From assembly GCA_035492455.1 (NCBI GenBank), contig DATJJE010000061.1, positions 44,565 to 108,564 on the forward strand: a DNA stretch of 64,000 nucleotides, in the 5' to 3' direction. This document shows positions 41,390-49,975 of this stretch, piece by piece (within the stretch, counting starts at the first letter, position 1; the number at the start of each line of letters is the position of its first letter). Below the pieces are notes generated by a model. The model saw only the letters and a program-made list of their open reading frames with translations, ran no database searches and was not told the origin of the DNA. Made by a program: the position numbers and the translations under genes. This DNA comes from Gp6-AA40 sp035492455. Lineage in GTDB: Bacteria > Acidobacteriota > Vicinamibacteria > Vicinamibacterales > UBA2999.

Positions 41390-42403
41390 ATGCGCCGCGT
41401 ATTTCTCTTCGTGCTGATTCCGGTGGCGGTCGCTTGCGCGATGCCCGAGGCGTCGGTCACCGCTCAAACGCAGGTGGCTGCGCAAACGCCCGTCGCTGCT
41501 GCGCCAGCGCCGCAGAGCGTGCCGGCCGGGAAGGTGATCCTTCCGAACAAGGCAGGCTCCATCAAGTTTGCCGTCATCGGTGACACGGGCACGGGCGACA
41601 AACACCAGCTGGCTGTTGCGAAGCAGCTGGCCGCAACCCGCTCGCAGTTTCCGTTCGAGTTCGTGATTATGGTCGGCGACAACATCTACGGCGGCAACTC
41701 GTCGAAAGACTTCGAGAACAAGTTTTCGACGCCGTATAAACCGCTGCTGGACGGTGGTATCAAGTTCTACGCCGCGCTTGGCAACCATGACGACCCGAGC
41801 GAGCGGTTCTACAAGCCGTTCAACATGAACGGCGAGCGCTATTACTCCTTCAAACCGGCTGACGGCGTCCGTTTCTACGCGCTCGACAGCACGTACATGG
41901 ACGACAAGCAGCTGAAATGGTTCGAGGACCAGCTGAAGATGAGCGGCTCGGAGTGGAAGATCGCATTCTTCCATCACCCGCCGTACTCGTCGGGCGAGAC
42001 GCACGGCTCCGACGAGACGCTGCGCACGCAGCTTGAACCGCTGTTCGTGAAGTACGGCATCAACGTCGTGTTGACCGGTCACGAGCACTTCTACGAGCGC
42101 ATCAAGCCGCAGAAGGGGATTGCGTACTTCATCACTGGCAGCTCCGCCAAACTGCGTGAGGGCAACATCAAACCGGCCGACTTCGAAGCGGCGGGTTTTG
42201 ATACCGGCTACACCTTCATGGTCGTCGAGATTATCGGAGACGACATGTATTACCAGGCGATGACGGATGGCGGTAAGACCGTGGACTCCGGCAGCGTGCA
42301 TCGCGTCGGCAAGGTCGAGCCGACGCCGAACCGGACTGCGCAGCCGATTGTGCCGACGACAGGCAACGGGAAGAAGCTGCCGCCGGCCGGCGATCGCAAG
42401 TAA
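41390..42403 (+). CDS. Secreted metallophosphoesterase (calcineurin-like)
   Basis: A 337-residue exported phosphoesterase, similar in layout to tartrate-resistant/purple acid phosphatases. Signal peptide MRRVFLFVLIPVAVACAMPE, then metal-binding motifs FAVIGDTGTGD, VIMVGDNIYGG, AALGNHDD, IAFFHHPPYSSG and VLTGHEHFYERI. It would hydrolyse phosphomonoesters in the periplasm or outside the cell. GCGGAGGTAGATC precedes the ATG. Together with the 5'-nucleotidase upstream it suggests organic-phosphate scavenging in this stretch. Confidence 0.92.
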   Translation: MRRVFLFVLIPVAVACAMPEASVTAQTQVAAQTPVAAAPAPQSVPAGKVILPNKAGSIKFAVIGDTGTGDKHQLAVAKQLAATRSQFPFEFVIMVGDNIYGGNSSKDFENKFSTPYKPLLDGGIKFYAALGNHDDPSERFYKPFNMNGERYYSFKPADGVRFYALDSTYMDDKQLKWFEDQLKMSGSEWKIAFFHHPPYSSGETHGSDETLRTQLEPLFVKYGINVVLTGHEHFYERIKPQKGIAYFITGSSAKLREGNIKPADFEAAGFDTGYTFMVVEIIGDDMYYQAMTDGGKTVDSGSVHRVGKVEPTPNRTAQPIVPTTGNGKKLPPAGDRK

Positions 42404-42430
42404 CCGCATCCGCGTTACCATTCGCGGCGA

Positions 42431-43087
42431 ATGTTCATCGGGCACTTCGCCCTGGGCTTCGCCGCGAAGCGCGCCGCTCCGCGGTTGTCGTTGGTGACCT
42501 TGTTTGCAGCCGCGCAGCTTGCCGATCTGATGTGGCCTCTACTGGTGGCTGTTGGTGTCGAGCAGGTGCGCATCGCGCCTGGTATCACCGCATTCACCCC
42601 GCTTGATTTCGTCTCCTATCCCTACTCGCACTCATTGCTGATGTTGTGCATCTGGGGCGTGCTGTTCGGTCTGCTGTGCGCGTTCACCACCGGCGATCGC
42701 CGCGCCTTCATCGTTGTCGCTGCTCTGGTCGTCAGCCATTGGCTGCTTGACTGGATTACTCACCGTCCAGACATGCCCTTATACCCGGGTGGTGCGAAGC
42801 TGGGTCTCGGCTTGTGGAACTCTGTCGCCGCCACGATCACCGTCGAGACAGTAATGTTTGCTGCGGGCGTGTGGATCTACGCGCGGATAACCCGACCCCG
42901 CGACTCGATTGGACGCAATGCGCTGCCCGCGTTCGCGGGGTTCTTGCTGGTGGCCTACCTGGCCGCTGGAATCGGCCCGCCGCCCCCGAGCATCAACGCA
43001 GTTGTTGTCACGGGGACGGCGGGCGCGGCAGTCATTCTCCTGTGGGCATGGTGGCTTGATCGCCACCGGAGTGCCGTTCCCAGCTAG
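42431..43087 (+). CDS. Integral membrane protein, YdjM/DUF457-like
   Basis: A 218-residue membrane protein with about six helices. Starts MFIGHFALGFAAKRAAPRLS, with a His and following helix ADLMWPLLVAVGVE, then YPYSHSLLMLCIWG and SHWLLDWITHRPDMPL: the conserved His/Asp residues resemble the membrane-bound metal-dependent hydrolase-like family that includes YdjM. Activity unproven. Its stop overlaps the stop of the convergent DUF5666 lipoprotein gene (CTAG). Confidence 0.75.
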   Translation: MFIGHFALGFAAKRAAPRLSLVTLFAAAQLADLMWPLLVAVGVEQVRIAPGITAFTPLDFVSYPYSHSLLMLCIWGVLFGLLCAFTTGDRRAFIVVAALVVSHWLLDWITHRPDMPLYPGGAKLGLGLWNSVAATITVETVMFAAGVWIYARITRPRDSIGRNALPAFAGFLLVAYLAAGIGPPPPSINAVVVTGTAGAAVILLWAWWLDRHRSAVPS

Positions 43088-44016
43088 TCGTCGATTTCGA
43101 CGCGCGTCGCAGTGATCGTTCCATCGCTCGCCTTGGTTCCCTTTATTTCCACCTTTGCGCCGTTCTTCGTCGCAGCCGCACAGGAGGTGTCCTCGTACAC
43201 GGTGTCCTTGGTGACCGTCACCTTTGCACTTGCTCCGACGGTAAACGTCACAGCCGGGCACGTGCCCGTCGATCCGGAGACGACGCCGCTCACTTCGGCC
43301 TGACCCGCGTCGCCGCGATCATCGTCGGCGTCGTTGCCATGATCGTCATCTTCGCCCTCGCTCTCGACCTTTAGTTCGGTGGCAGTCAGGGTTGAGCCAT
43401 CCATCGTGCCGCGCGCCTCGACATGATCACCAACCTTCAGGTCGGAGAACTGAACCGTCTTGCTGCCGTGACGGATGATCGTGGTTGCGGTCGTCTTTAC
43501 CGTGAGGCCGCGAATCTGGAACGACTTGGCCGAGGAGTCGATCGAGGTGATACGTCCCTGGAACTCGCGCTTGTTGTTCGCCGGCGCGGAGTGATGCTCC
43601 GAATCGACGTGCGCGCTGTTGCCGTTGACGGTTACAGCGATCTGGACCTTGTCGTCAGGTCCGACGCCGGTGAGTGTCACGGTTGCGTTGGAACCAGGGC
43701 CGGTGAAGTTCAATTGCACCGTGCCAGTCGGGACGTTGATCAACGTGAACTTCCCGCCGTTATCTGCGGTCGTGGAGATGCCGGTACCCGCCACCGACAC
43801 CGTCACGCCTCGCGCGTCCATCAAGCTGAACGAACCCGAATCAAGGATCCGCGGCGTCGAAACAGCGCTGCCGCTGATCGTGCCCGAGATCGTCGCACCG
43901 GCGGACGAGGACGGTCCAACGGGCGACGAAAACGTGCCCTCACCGCCGCACGCGGCGACGACGAAAGCGGTAAGCACGCAAGCAAGAAAGGTAAGGAAAT
44001 ACCGAGGGACGATCAT
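43084..44016 (-). CDS. Lipoprotein with tandem DUF5666 domains
   Basis: A 310-residue lipoprotein. Signal peptide MIVPRYFLTFLACVLTAFVV with lipobox VAAC, then a carboxypeptidase-regulatory-like beta domain (FSLMDARGVTVSVAGTGIST, FTLINVPTGTVQLNFTG). Two DUF5666 modules follow, about 170-240 (FQGRITSIDSSAKSFQIRG, KVGDHVEARGTMDGSTLTAT) and about 255-310 (EVSGVVSGSTGTCPAV). They are separated by an Asp-rich stretch (EGEDDDHGNDADDDRGDAG). The ATG has CTGGAGGAAGCG directly upstream. Surface function unknown. Confidence 0.85.
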   Translation of the reverse strand: MIVPRYFLTFLACVLTAFVVAACGGEGTFSSPVGPSSSAGATISGTISGSAVSTPRILDSGSFSLMDARGVTVSVAGTGISTTADNGGKFTLINVPTGTVQLNFTGPGSNATVTLTGVGPDDKVQIAVTVNGNSAHVDSEHHSAPANNKREFQGRITSIDSSAKSFQIRGLTVKTTATTIIRHGSKTVQFSDLKVGDHVEARGTMDGSTLTATELKVESEGEDDDHGNDADDDRGDAGQAEVSGVVSGSTGTCPAVTFTVGASAKVTVTKDTVYEDTSCAAATKNGAKVEIKGTKASDGTITATRVEIDD

Positions 44017-44205
44017 CGCTTCCTCCAGGGGACGGGAGTCTGCGCTGGTACGGCAAGGCTCGTTCCTGTAGGCTCGATGAGCCGCGCGGCGGTTTACCTG
44101 CAAATTCGCGCCGCATGTTCTCGAGGCAAACATCCGAGTTGCGAATCAGTAGGTAAAAAGGTGCGCCCTGTACGAGATCCGGTCGCGCTAAGATCTTCGG
44201 CTCCT

Positions 44206-45237
44206 ATGTTACGACGCACGTATTTCGTTCTTCTGGCGTTACTGAACGCGTACGCGTGCTCGCAGCCCGCGCCCAGCGCGGCCGCGCAGGCACAAACGCC
44301 GCCGCCGGCGCCGACGTGGGGTCTCGTCATTCACACCGGCGCTGGCAACTTCACGATTGCCGGCATCGCCGAGCGGAAGGATGCGATGCAGGCCGCGATG
44401 AATGATGCGCTGATGGCTGGTTACCGCGTACTGGACAAGGGCGGAGCGAGCGTTGACGCGGTGCAGGCAGCGATCGTCATCCTCGAGGACTCGCCCCTGT
44501 TCAATGCGGGTAAGGGCGCCGTTTTCACGCACGAAGGGACGAACGAGCTGGACGCCTCGATTATGGACGGCCGCACGATGAAGGCGGGTGCGGTTGCAGG
44601 GTTGAAGCACATCAAGAATCCAATCAAGCTCGCGAGACTGGTGATGGACAAGTCACCGCACGTGATGATTGCGGGTGAAGGCGCAGAAGCGTTCGCCAGG
44701 GAACAGGGCGGCATCGACTTCGTCGACCAGAAGTACTTCTACACGGACCGCGCATGGAAAGCCCTGCAGGATGCACTCGCCGCGGAGAAGAAGGCAGCGC
44801 AAGCGGACGATCATCACGGAACCGTTGGTGCCGTGGCGCTCGACAAGCAGGGGAACCTGGCGGCCGCAACATCGACCGGCGGTATTACGAATAAACGCTT
44901 CGGTCGCATCGGCGACTCGCCAATCATCGGCGCCGGCACGTACGCCAATAATCAGAGCTGCGCGGTTTCTTCAACGGGCATAGGCGAGTTCTGGATTCGC
45001 TACACCGTCGCGCACGATATCTGTGCGCGGGTGCAGTACAGAAACATGTCGATTCAGGCTGCGGCGGACGAGATCGTGCAGCGCACGCTCAAGCCGATCG
45101 GCGGTGAAGGAGGCGTCATCGGCCTCGATGCACGCGGCAATGTCATGATGTCGTTCAATACCACAGGCATGGGGCGCGGGTATGTCGGCGCCGATGGCAA
45201 GCCCACCATTATGTTCACGAGCCACGAGGGGAAATGA
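44206..45237 (+). CDS. Isoaspartyl peptidase/L-asparaginase (Ntn hydrolase)
   Basis: A 343-residue exported or lipid-anchored enzyme (N-terminus MLRRTYFVLLALLNAYACSQ) of the plant-type asparaginase family. GLVIHTGAGNFTIAG opens the domain, followed by LDKGGASVDAVQAAIVILED, FNAGKGAVFTHEGTNELDAS and the autocleavage site DDHHGTVGAVALDKQGNLAA, whose Thr becomes the nucleophile; TSTGGITNKRFGRIGDSPII is the substrate-binding loop. It removes isoaspartyl damage or degrades asparagine. The stop overlaps the SDR gene by 4 bp. Confidence 0.92.
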   Translation: MLRRTYFVLLALLNAYACSQPAPSAAAQAQTPPPAPTWGLVIHTGAGNFTIAGIAERKDAMQAAMNDALMAGYRVLDKGGASVDAVQAAIVILEDSPLFNAGKGAVFTHEGTNELDASIMDGRTMKAGAVAGLKHIKNPIKLARLVMDKSPHVMIAGEGAEAFAREQGGIDFVDQKYFYTDRAWKALQDALAAEKKAAQADDHHGTVGAVALDKQGNLAAATSTGGITNKRFGRIGDSPIIGAGTYANNQSCAVSSTGIGEFWIRYTVAHDICARVQYRNMSIQAAADEIVQRTLKPIGGEGGVIGLDARGNVMMSFNTTGMGRGYVGADGKPTIMFTSHEGK

Positions 45238-45980
45238 GGGTTGCGATTGTCACAGGAGCAGGAACCGGCATTGGCAAAGCTGTCGCGCTCGCGCTCGTTG
45301 AGGATGGATATAACGTGGTGTTCGCCGGACGCCGCATGGAGCTGCTCGCTGCGGCCGTGAAGGCCGCGGGCGACGGAGCATCGCGATGCCTCGCGGTGGC
45401 GACCGACGTGAAAGATCCGCAGTCGGTTCGCGTGCTGTTTGCGAAAACCAAGGATCAATTCGGCCGCCTTGACGTCCTCTTCAACAACGCAGGCATCGGC
45501 ACACCGCCGATTCCAATCGAAGACCTTTCCTTCGAACAGTGGAAGAGCGTCGTTGACACAAACCTGAACGGGGCGTTCCTGTGCACGCAGGAGGCGATGC
45601 GCATGATGAAGGCGCAGACGCCGCGTGGCGGCCGCATCATCAACAACGGATCGATTTCCGCCTATGCGCCGCGTCCGCATTCGGTCGCGTATACGGCAAC
45701 GAAGCATGCGATGACAGGCTTGACGAAGTCCACGTCGCTCGATGGCCGGGCGCACGACATCGCCTGCGGCCAGATCGACATCGGCAACGCGGCGACCGAG
45801 CTCACCGCGAAGATGCCGCTCGGGGTCCTGCAGCCGAACGGCCAGGTGGTGCCGGAACCCACCATCGATACCGCTCACGTCGGCCGTGCGGTCGTTTACA
45901 TGGCCAACCTGCCGCTCGACACGAATGTGCAATTCATGACGTTGATGGCGACCAAGATGCCCTGGATCGGCCGTGGTTAG
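45234..45980 (+). CDS. Short-chain dehydrogenase/reductase (SDR)
   Basis: A 248-residue NAD(P)-dependent oxidoreductase. Cofactor motif VAIVTGAGTGIGKAVALALV, NNAG in VLFNNAGIGTPP, catalytic Ser in IINNGSISAYAP and the YxxxK in VAYTATKHAMTGL. GTG-type classical SDR length. It is translationally coupled to the isoaspartyl peptidase upstream, and its end overlaps the acyl-CoA dehydrogenase-like gene by 8 bp. Substrate not evident. Confidence 0.93.
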   Translation: MRVAIVTGAGTGIGKAVALALVEDGYNVVFAGRRMELLAAAVKAAGDGASRCLAVATDVKDPQSVRVLFAKTKDQFGRLDVLFNNAGIGTPPIPIEDLSFEQWKSVVDTNLNGAFLCTQEAMRMMKAQTPRGGRIINNGSISAYAPRPHSVAYTATKHAMTGLTKSTSLDGRAHDIACGQIDIGNAATELTAKMPLGVLQPNGQVVPEPTIDTAHVGRAVVYMANLPLDTNVQFMTLMATKMPWIGRG

Positions 45981-47079
45981 CACGCTGGCCGACGCCGTCC
46001 GCGCGCTTGCGCCGAAGCTTGGCGAGCGCGAGGCAGCCGATCCCGAGCGCTACCCCGCGGAAAACATCGCGGATCTTGTGGCCGGCGGCGTTATTCGCGC
46101 GCCGTTCCCGGAGGCGCTGGGCGGCAGCGGCTGTTCGCTGCTCGACGCCGTTGATGCCATCGAGACAATTGCTTCGGCGTCCCCATCGACCGCGCTCCTC
46201 GCGGCAATGCCATTTGGCCTCGCGGGTGTGTGCTCGGCGGGCCCTGACGTCGCGCCCGCCGAACATCGACGCGCGTGGGCCGGGCAGATCGAGCGGGTTG
46301 CCGCGGACTATCGCGCAGGGACGCTGTACGCCGCCTGCAACTCGGAGAAGGGCGCAGGCGGATCGCTCGATGCGACGAAGACGATCGCGCAACGTCGAAA
46401 CGGCACGTTCGAGCTCACGGGAGAGAAGATCCTTGCGTCGTTCGGCCGGCACGCGGGCATGTTCTTCTCCACGGCGAAGGTCGACCAAGAGGATCTGCCA
46501 GGCGCCGGCGTTGTCGAGTTCTTTTTCGTGCGGCCGACGATGCCAGGCGTGCACATCATGAATGATTGGGATGGCTTCGGCATGCGCTCGACCGAGAGCC
46601 ACACGGTGAAGTACACGTCGGCCGCGGCCGAAGGCATCTTTGGATTTCCGAACTTCATCGAGATCGTGCAGCCGTTGACGTACTGGTTCGCGCTGTTCGC
46701 GGCGATTCCGCTCGGATGCGCGGCCGCCATTCGGCGCGAGCTCTCCACGCCTTCACCCGAATCGCCGGCCCTGCGCTTGCGCCTGGCGGAAGCGCGCATG
46801 CGCGAGGAGGCTGCGCGCGCGTACCTGCACGAGACCGCGCGCGAGTGGCGTCCCGGTGCCGGTCCCTCGTACGCGGCGCGCGCGCTTCGCACAAAAACAT
46901 ACGTGACGCAGGAGGCGACGCGTTTGTGCGCGGAGCTGTTCGCGTTGAGCGGCGGCCGCCACTACAAGCGTGAGGGCCGCCTCGCGCGTACGCTCGCCGC
47001 CTCGTTTGCGGGGACAGCGCTGCGGCCTCCGCTGCCTCTCGCGCTCGACGCGTTTGTCCAGCAGTTCGGCGCGGAATGA
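45973..47079 (+). CDS. Acyl-CoA dehydrogenase-family protein
   Basis: A 368-residue flavoprotein-like protein with acyl-CoA dehydrogenase fold: N-terminal helical domain (NIADLVAGGVIRAPFPEALG, then GGSGCSLLDAVDAIETIASA), a central beta domain (FELTGEKILASFGRHAGMFF, GFGMRSTESHTVKY), and a C-terminal helical domain ending LFALSGGRHYKREGRLARTL. The normal catalytic Glu region is not obvious, so it may be closer to flavin-dependent hydroxylases of this fold. GTG start overlapping the SDR stop by 8 bp; it overlaps the acetyltransferase gene by 4 bp. Confidence 0.85.
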   Translation: MVSTLADAVRALAPKLGEREAADPERYPAENIADLVAGGVIRAPFPEALGGSGCSLLDAVDAIETIASASPSTALLAAMPFGLAGVCSAGPDVAPAEHRRAWAGQIERVAADYRAGTLYAACNSEKGAGGSLDATKTIAQRRNGTFELTGEKILASFGRHAGMFFSTAKVDQEDLPGAGVVEFFFVRPTMPGVHIMNDWDGFGMRSTESHTVKYTSAAAEGIFGFPNFIEIVQPLTYWFALFAAIPLGCAAAIRRELSTPSPESPALRLRLAEARMREEAARAYLHETAREWRPGAGPSYAARALRTKTYVTQEATRLCAELFALSGGRHYKREGRLARTLAASFAGTALRPPLPLALDAFVQQFGAE

Positions 47080-47687
47080 TGCAGGAGCAGAAGTCGACGA
47101 GCATCCGTCTGGGGCGTGCTTCGGACGCCGCCGCGATTGCCGACATCTACGCGCCGTACGTCGATGGAAGCGCGGTGTCGTTTGAAGCGCAGCCGCCGGG
47201 CGCGGACGCGATGCGCACGCGCATGGCGGAAACGATGGAGATGTATCCGTGGCTGGTGTGCGACTGCGGCGTGGTGGCCGGCTACGCATATGCGACGGGC
47301 CACCGGCTGCGCGCGGCGTATCAGTGGTGTGTGGAGACGTCCGTGTACGTGCACCCCGTTTACCAGCACATGGGCGTTGCGCGCGGACTCTACACCTCGT
47401 TGTTTGCGATTCTCGGCGCGCAGGGGTTCGTCAACGCCTACGCAGGCATCACGCTGCCGAACGCGCGCAGCGTCGCCCTGCATGAGCGGCTGGGATTCCT
47501 GCCGCTCGTCGTTTATCGCGGCATAGGCTTCAAGGCCGGCGCGTGGCACGACGTCGGATGGTGGCATCTGGTGATCACGCGGCACCCGCCCTCTCCATCG
47601 GACCCGAAGCCGCTCGCCGACGTGCAGCGTCAGCCGGAGTGGGACGCGCTGCTCTCGGCCGGGTTGCCGCTGATTCGCGCCAGGTAA
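47076..47687 (+). CDS. GNAT acetyltransferase, phosphinothricin-acetyltransferase-like
   Basis: A 203-residue acetyltransferase resembling the PAT/Bar subgroup: IRLGRASDAAAIADIYAPYV, then SAVSFEAQPPGADAMRTRM, WLVCDCGVVAGYAYATGH, AYQWCVETSVYVHPVYQHMG (CoA-binding region) and GVARGLYTSLFAILGAQGFV. A tail of about 40 residues after GAWHDVGWWHLVITR is extra. Start lies in the previous stop (ATGA). Its 3' end overlaps the convergent glycosyltransferase-like gene by 58 bp. Confidence 0.88.
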   Translation: MMQEQKSTSIRLGRASDAAAIADIYAPYVDGSAVSFEAQPPGADAMRTRMAETMEMYPWLVCDCGVVAGYAYATGHRLRAAYQWCVETSVYVHPVYQHMGVARGLYTSLFAILGAQGFVNAYAGITLPNARSVALHERLGFLPLVVYRGIGFKAGAWHDVGWWHLVITRHPPSPSDPKPLADVQRQPEWDALLSAGLPLIRAR

Positions 47688-49006
47688 CCGTCCCGCAGCT
47701 CGAAGACGAGCCCCTCGCCGCGCGGCATCGTCTTCCCGACGATGCTGCCTTCCACCCCAGGTCCGACGAACAGATGCAGCGCGTCGGGAAAGAGCGCGCC
47801 AAACGCGCTGTCCAGCGTCACCGACGCCTGTGGGTCGTCCACGAGGATCACCTCACGCACGCTGGGATCCAGCCGGGCGGCCGCCTGAATCGTGGAAAGC
47901 GACCGCGCTGCAAGATCGGCGGGCTCCACTAATCCGTGATTGCGCGAGCGGTAGACCGGAATCAGTATTGCGACGACAACGATCATCGCGAAGGCGATGT
48001 GGGCGAAGCGGCGTGGCGCCATGCGAGCCGTGCGTGCCGCAGACGTAGCCGCAATGAGCGCGACGCCGATGGAGGGAGCCACCGCGTACAGACTCGATCG
48101 AACTGGCACGAACACCGTCACCGCGTACAGTGCGATGAACCAGGCGATGCCGATCCGAATCGCGCGGCGCTCGTCATCGGCGAGCGGCGCCCTGAACGGT
48201 GCCGCAAGCCAGAACAAGGCCGACACAACGACTGCGAATGTGGCGCCGCGATCCAGGTACTCGAAGACGTTCTTCAGCACGGCTTCTGGATCGAATGTCA
48301 GGCGGTAGTAATCGGGCGCGTCGGATATACCGAACGCGCCGCTCTTTGCCCGCGCGACCGCATAGATGGCCGCGGCCACCCACAGCGGCCATGTATTGAG
48401 GATGGCCGCGCGCAACGTTCGCGGCTCCCGTGCGACCAGCAATGAGAGCGCGACGAACAGCGGCGGCAGCATGACCGCTTCTTCCTTGCACAACATAGCG
48501 AGGAGGCCGAGCACGCCGGCGAGCAGGCCGCTCCAGCGTGTCGCGCGGAGAAAAAGCAGCGCGCTCGCCTGTGCGAACAGACAAAGGAGCAGCGCGGTGC
48601 GGCCGCTCGTCCACAACAGCGCCATGTTGATGCCATGGAAATTGAACGCCCAGACGGCGGCTGCAACGAGGGCTGCGTCGCGAGGCAACTCGAGGATCCG
48701 CACGAGCAGAAACAGGAGGGTGGCATTGGCCGCGAGCAGCAGCACATTCGTCAGAGCGTAGCCGCGCGCGTCGAGACCCCAGACGTTTCGATCGAACGCG
48801 AAGGAGAGCGTGACGAGCGGACGATAGAAGCCGAGGTCAGTCGAGAAGATGCGCGCAACATCCGATGGCGAATGCACGTCGGCTGCTGCGATCCACCGGA
48901 AATCATCCTTCACGAACCCGTGTCCGAGCGCCGGGATGTAAATGGCGCCGAACAGGGCCGCGATGATGACTGTTATGATGGTGCGGTAACGTAGACGCAG
49001 GGACAA
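47630..49006 (-). CDS. Multi-pass membrane protein, GT-C glycosyltransferase-like
   Basis: A 458-residue integral membrane protein with about ten helices, starting at TTG. The first periplasmic loop has a GHGFVKDDFRWIA motif, like the acidic metal/substrate motif in the first loop of GT-C glycosyltransferases that use polyprenyl-phosphate sugars, and CKEEAVMLPPLFVAL in a later loop. The C-terminal about 110 residues are soluble. A role in modifying lipid A, proteins or glycans is inferred. It shares a 58-bp tail overlap with the acetyltransferase gene, and a 15-bp gap to the divergent tiny gene at 49022. Confidence 0.75.
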   Translation of the reverse strand: MSLRLRYRTIITVIIAALFGAIYIPALGHGFVKDDFRWIAAADVHSPSDVARIFSTDLGFYRPLVTLSFAFDRNVWGLDARGYALTNVLLLAANATLLFLLVRILELPRDAALVAAAVWAFNFHGINMALLWTSGRTALLLCLFAQASALLFLRATRWSGLLAGVLGLLAMLCKEEAVMLPPLFVALSLLVAREPRTLRAAILNTWPLWVAAAIYAVARAKSGAFGISDAPDYYRLTFDPEAVLKNVFEYLDRGATFAVVVSALFWLAAPFRAPLADDERRAIRIGIAWFIALYAVTVFVPVRSSLYAVAPSIGVALIAATSAARTARMAPRRFAHIAFAMIVVVAILIPVYRSRNHGLVEPADLAARSLSTIQAAARLDPSVREVILVDDPQASVTLDSAFGALFPDALHLFVGPGVEGSIVGKTMPRGEGLVFELRDGYLARISGNPAESSASHSG

Positions 49007-49021
49007 GTCAGGAAGACCTCG

Positions 49022-49123
49022 TTGGAAACGATCGCATTCCTCAGCTCACTCGTACTCGCTGGAATCTTCATCACGCTGTTCATGCTGGAAAAACGGGCTC
49101 GCGACGCCGAAAAGCGCCAGTAG
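49022..49123 (+). CDS. Tiny single-pass membrane protein (33 residues)
   Basis: TTG-initiated 33-residue protein: an acidic first residue, a hydrophobic helix (IAFLSSLVLAGIFITLFML) and a charged amphipathic tail (EKRARDAEKRQ). AGGAAG lies about 8 bases upstream. Its stop abuts the stop of the convergent DUF4159 gene. The layout resembles small membrane subunits or regulators, but no family is recognised, and the start lies only 15 bp from the divergent TTG start at 49006, which weakens the case. Confidence 0.5.
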   Translation: METIAFLSSLVLAGIFITLFMLEKRARDAEKRQ

Positions 49124-49951
49124 TCAGTGCGTGAGGGCGTAGAGCACGGCGTCAATCCCGAAGGCATAGCCGTCGGGCCCGAAGTTGACGAAGTACGTCG
49201 CATCGTCGCCCTCACGTTCCCACGAATCCCCGAAGTCGGTGTTGTGCGTCATGAGGACGATCAGGCGCCCCTTCTTGTCGGCGATGCCGCGCGCGTGCGG
49301 CACGGCGCTGTCGGCGCCGCGCTCGGATGTGCCGCGCCCGCCGAAGAAGAAGTTGATCGAGGGGATCTGCGGCACCTTCTTCACCTCGAACTGCGTGTGG
49401 AACATGGGATGGTCGAGCGGTAGATCAAAAATGGGAAACTCCGCCGCGGGGAGCGCCTTGCGCAGCTGGCCTACCCACCAGCTCCACGCGTACTCGCCCC
49501 AGAAGTCGTCGGCCCAGAGAAACCCGCCCTTTTCGAGATAGAGGCGTAGAGCTGCGGCTTCCTGGTCGTCGAATCCGGCGCCGCCAGGCTCGGTCATCAT
49601 CACGAACGGACAGTCGAACAGCTCCTTGTCGGTGAGTCGCACCAGCAGGTGATTCGGTTCACCGCTCGCGTCGCGGCTGACATGCGTCTTCGTGAGTTCC
49701 GACAGACGAATCGAGAAGTTGATGTCGGCCCGTGGGTAATCGACGCTCCAGCCGCCGCCATCGCCCTGGATCGAATTGCGGAACACGATGCGGCAGAAGT
49801 GGAAGCTGCCGTCGAAATCTTTAGCCGAGGCGGTGCGCGCGCCGAAGCCGAACCCGCCGCGGCCGCGGAACTGCGCCTCGACGCTTACGGCGGCGCACAG
49901 CAGCGCGAAAGCGATCGCAGGTGCGAGAAGCCGGGATACCCGGCGCTTCAT
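49124..49951 (-). CDS. Secreted DUF4159 protein, copy 3
   Basis: A 275-residue exported protein with signal peptide MKRRVSRLLAPAIAFALLCA cut near VEAQ. DUF4159 features: FHFCRIVFR and FDCPF cysteines, YPRADINFSIRLSELTKTHV, GGFLWADDFWGEYAWSWWVG (note Ala where the other copies have Val), TSERGADSAVPHARG, MTHNTDFGDSWEREGDD and the C-terminal YALTH. It is closest by eye to copy 2. The start lies only 24 bp from the divergent SDR-like gene, and the stop abuts that of a tiny membrane-protein gene. Confidence 0.85.
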   Translation of the reverse strand: MKRRVSRLLAPAIAFALLCAAVSVEAQFRGRGGFGFGARTASAKDFDGSFHFCRIVFRNSIQGDGGGWSVDYPRADINFSIRLSELTKTHVSRDASGEPNHLLVRLTDKELFDCPFVMMTEPGGAGFDDQEAAALRLYLEKGGFLWADDFWGEYAWSWWVGQLRKALPAAEFPIFDLPLDHPMFHTQFEVKKVPQIPSINFFFGGRGTSERGADSAVPHARGIADKKGRLIVLMTHNTDFGDSWEREGDDATYFVNFGPDGYAFGIDAVLYALTH

Positions 49952-49975
49952 GCGGGCGAGTGTACTATCTGGCCT

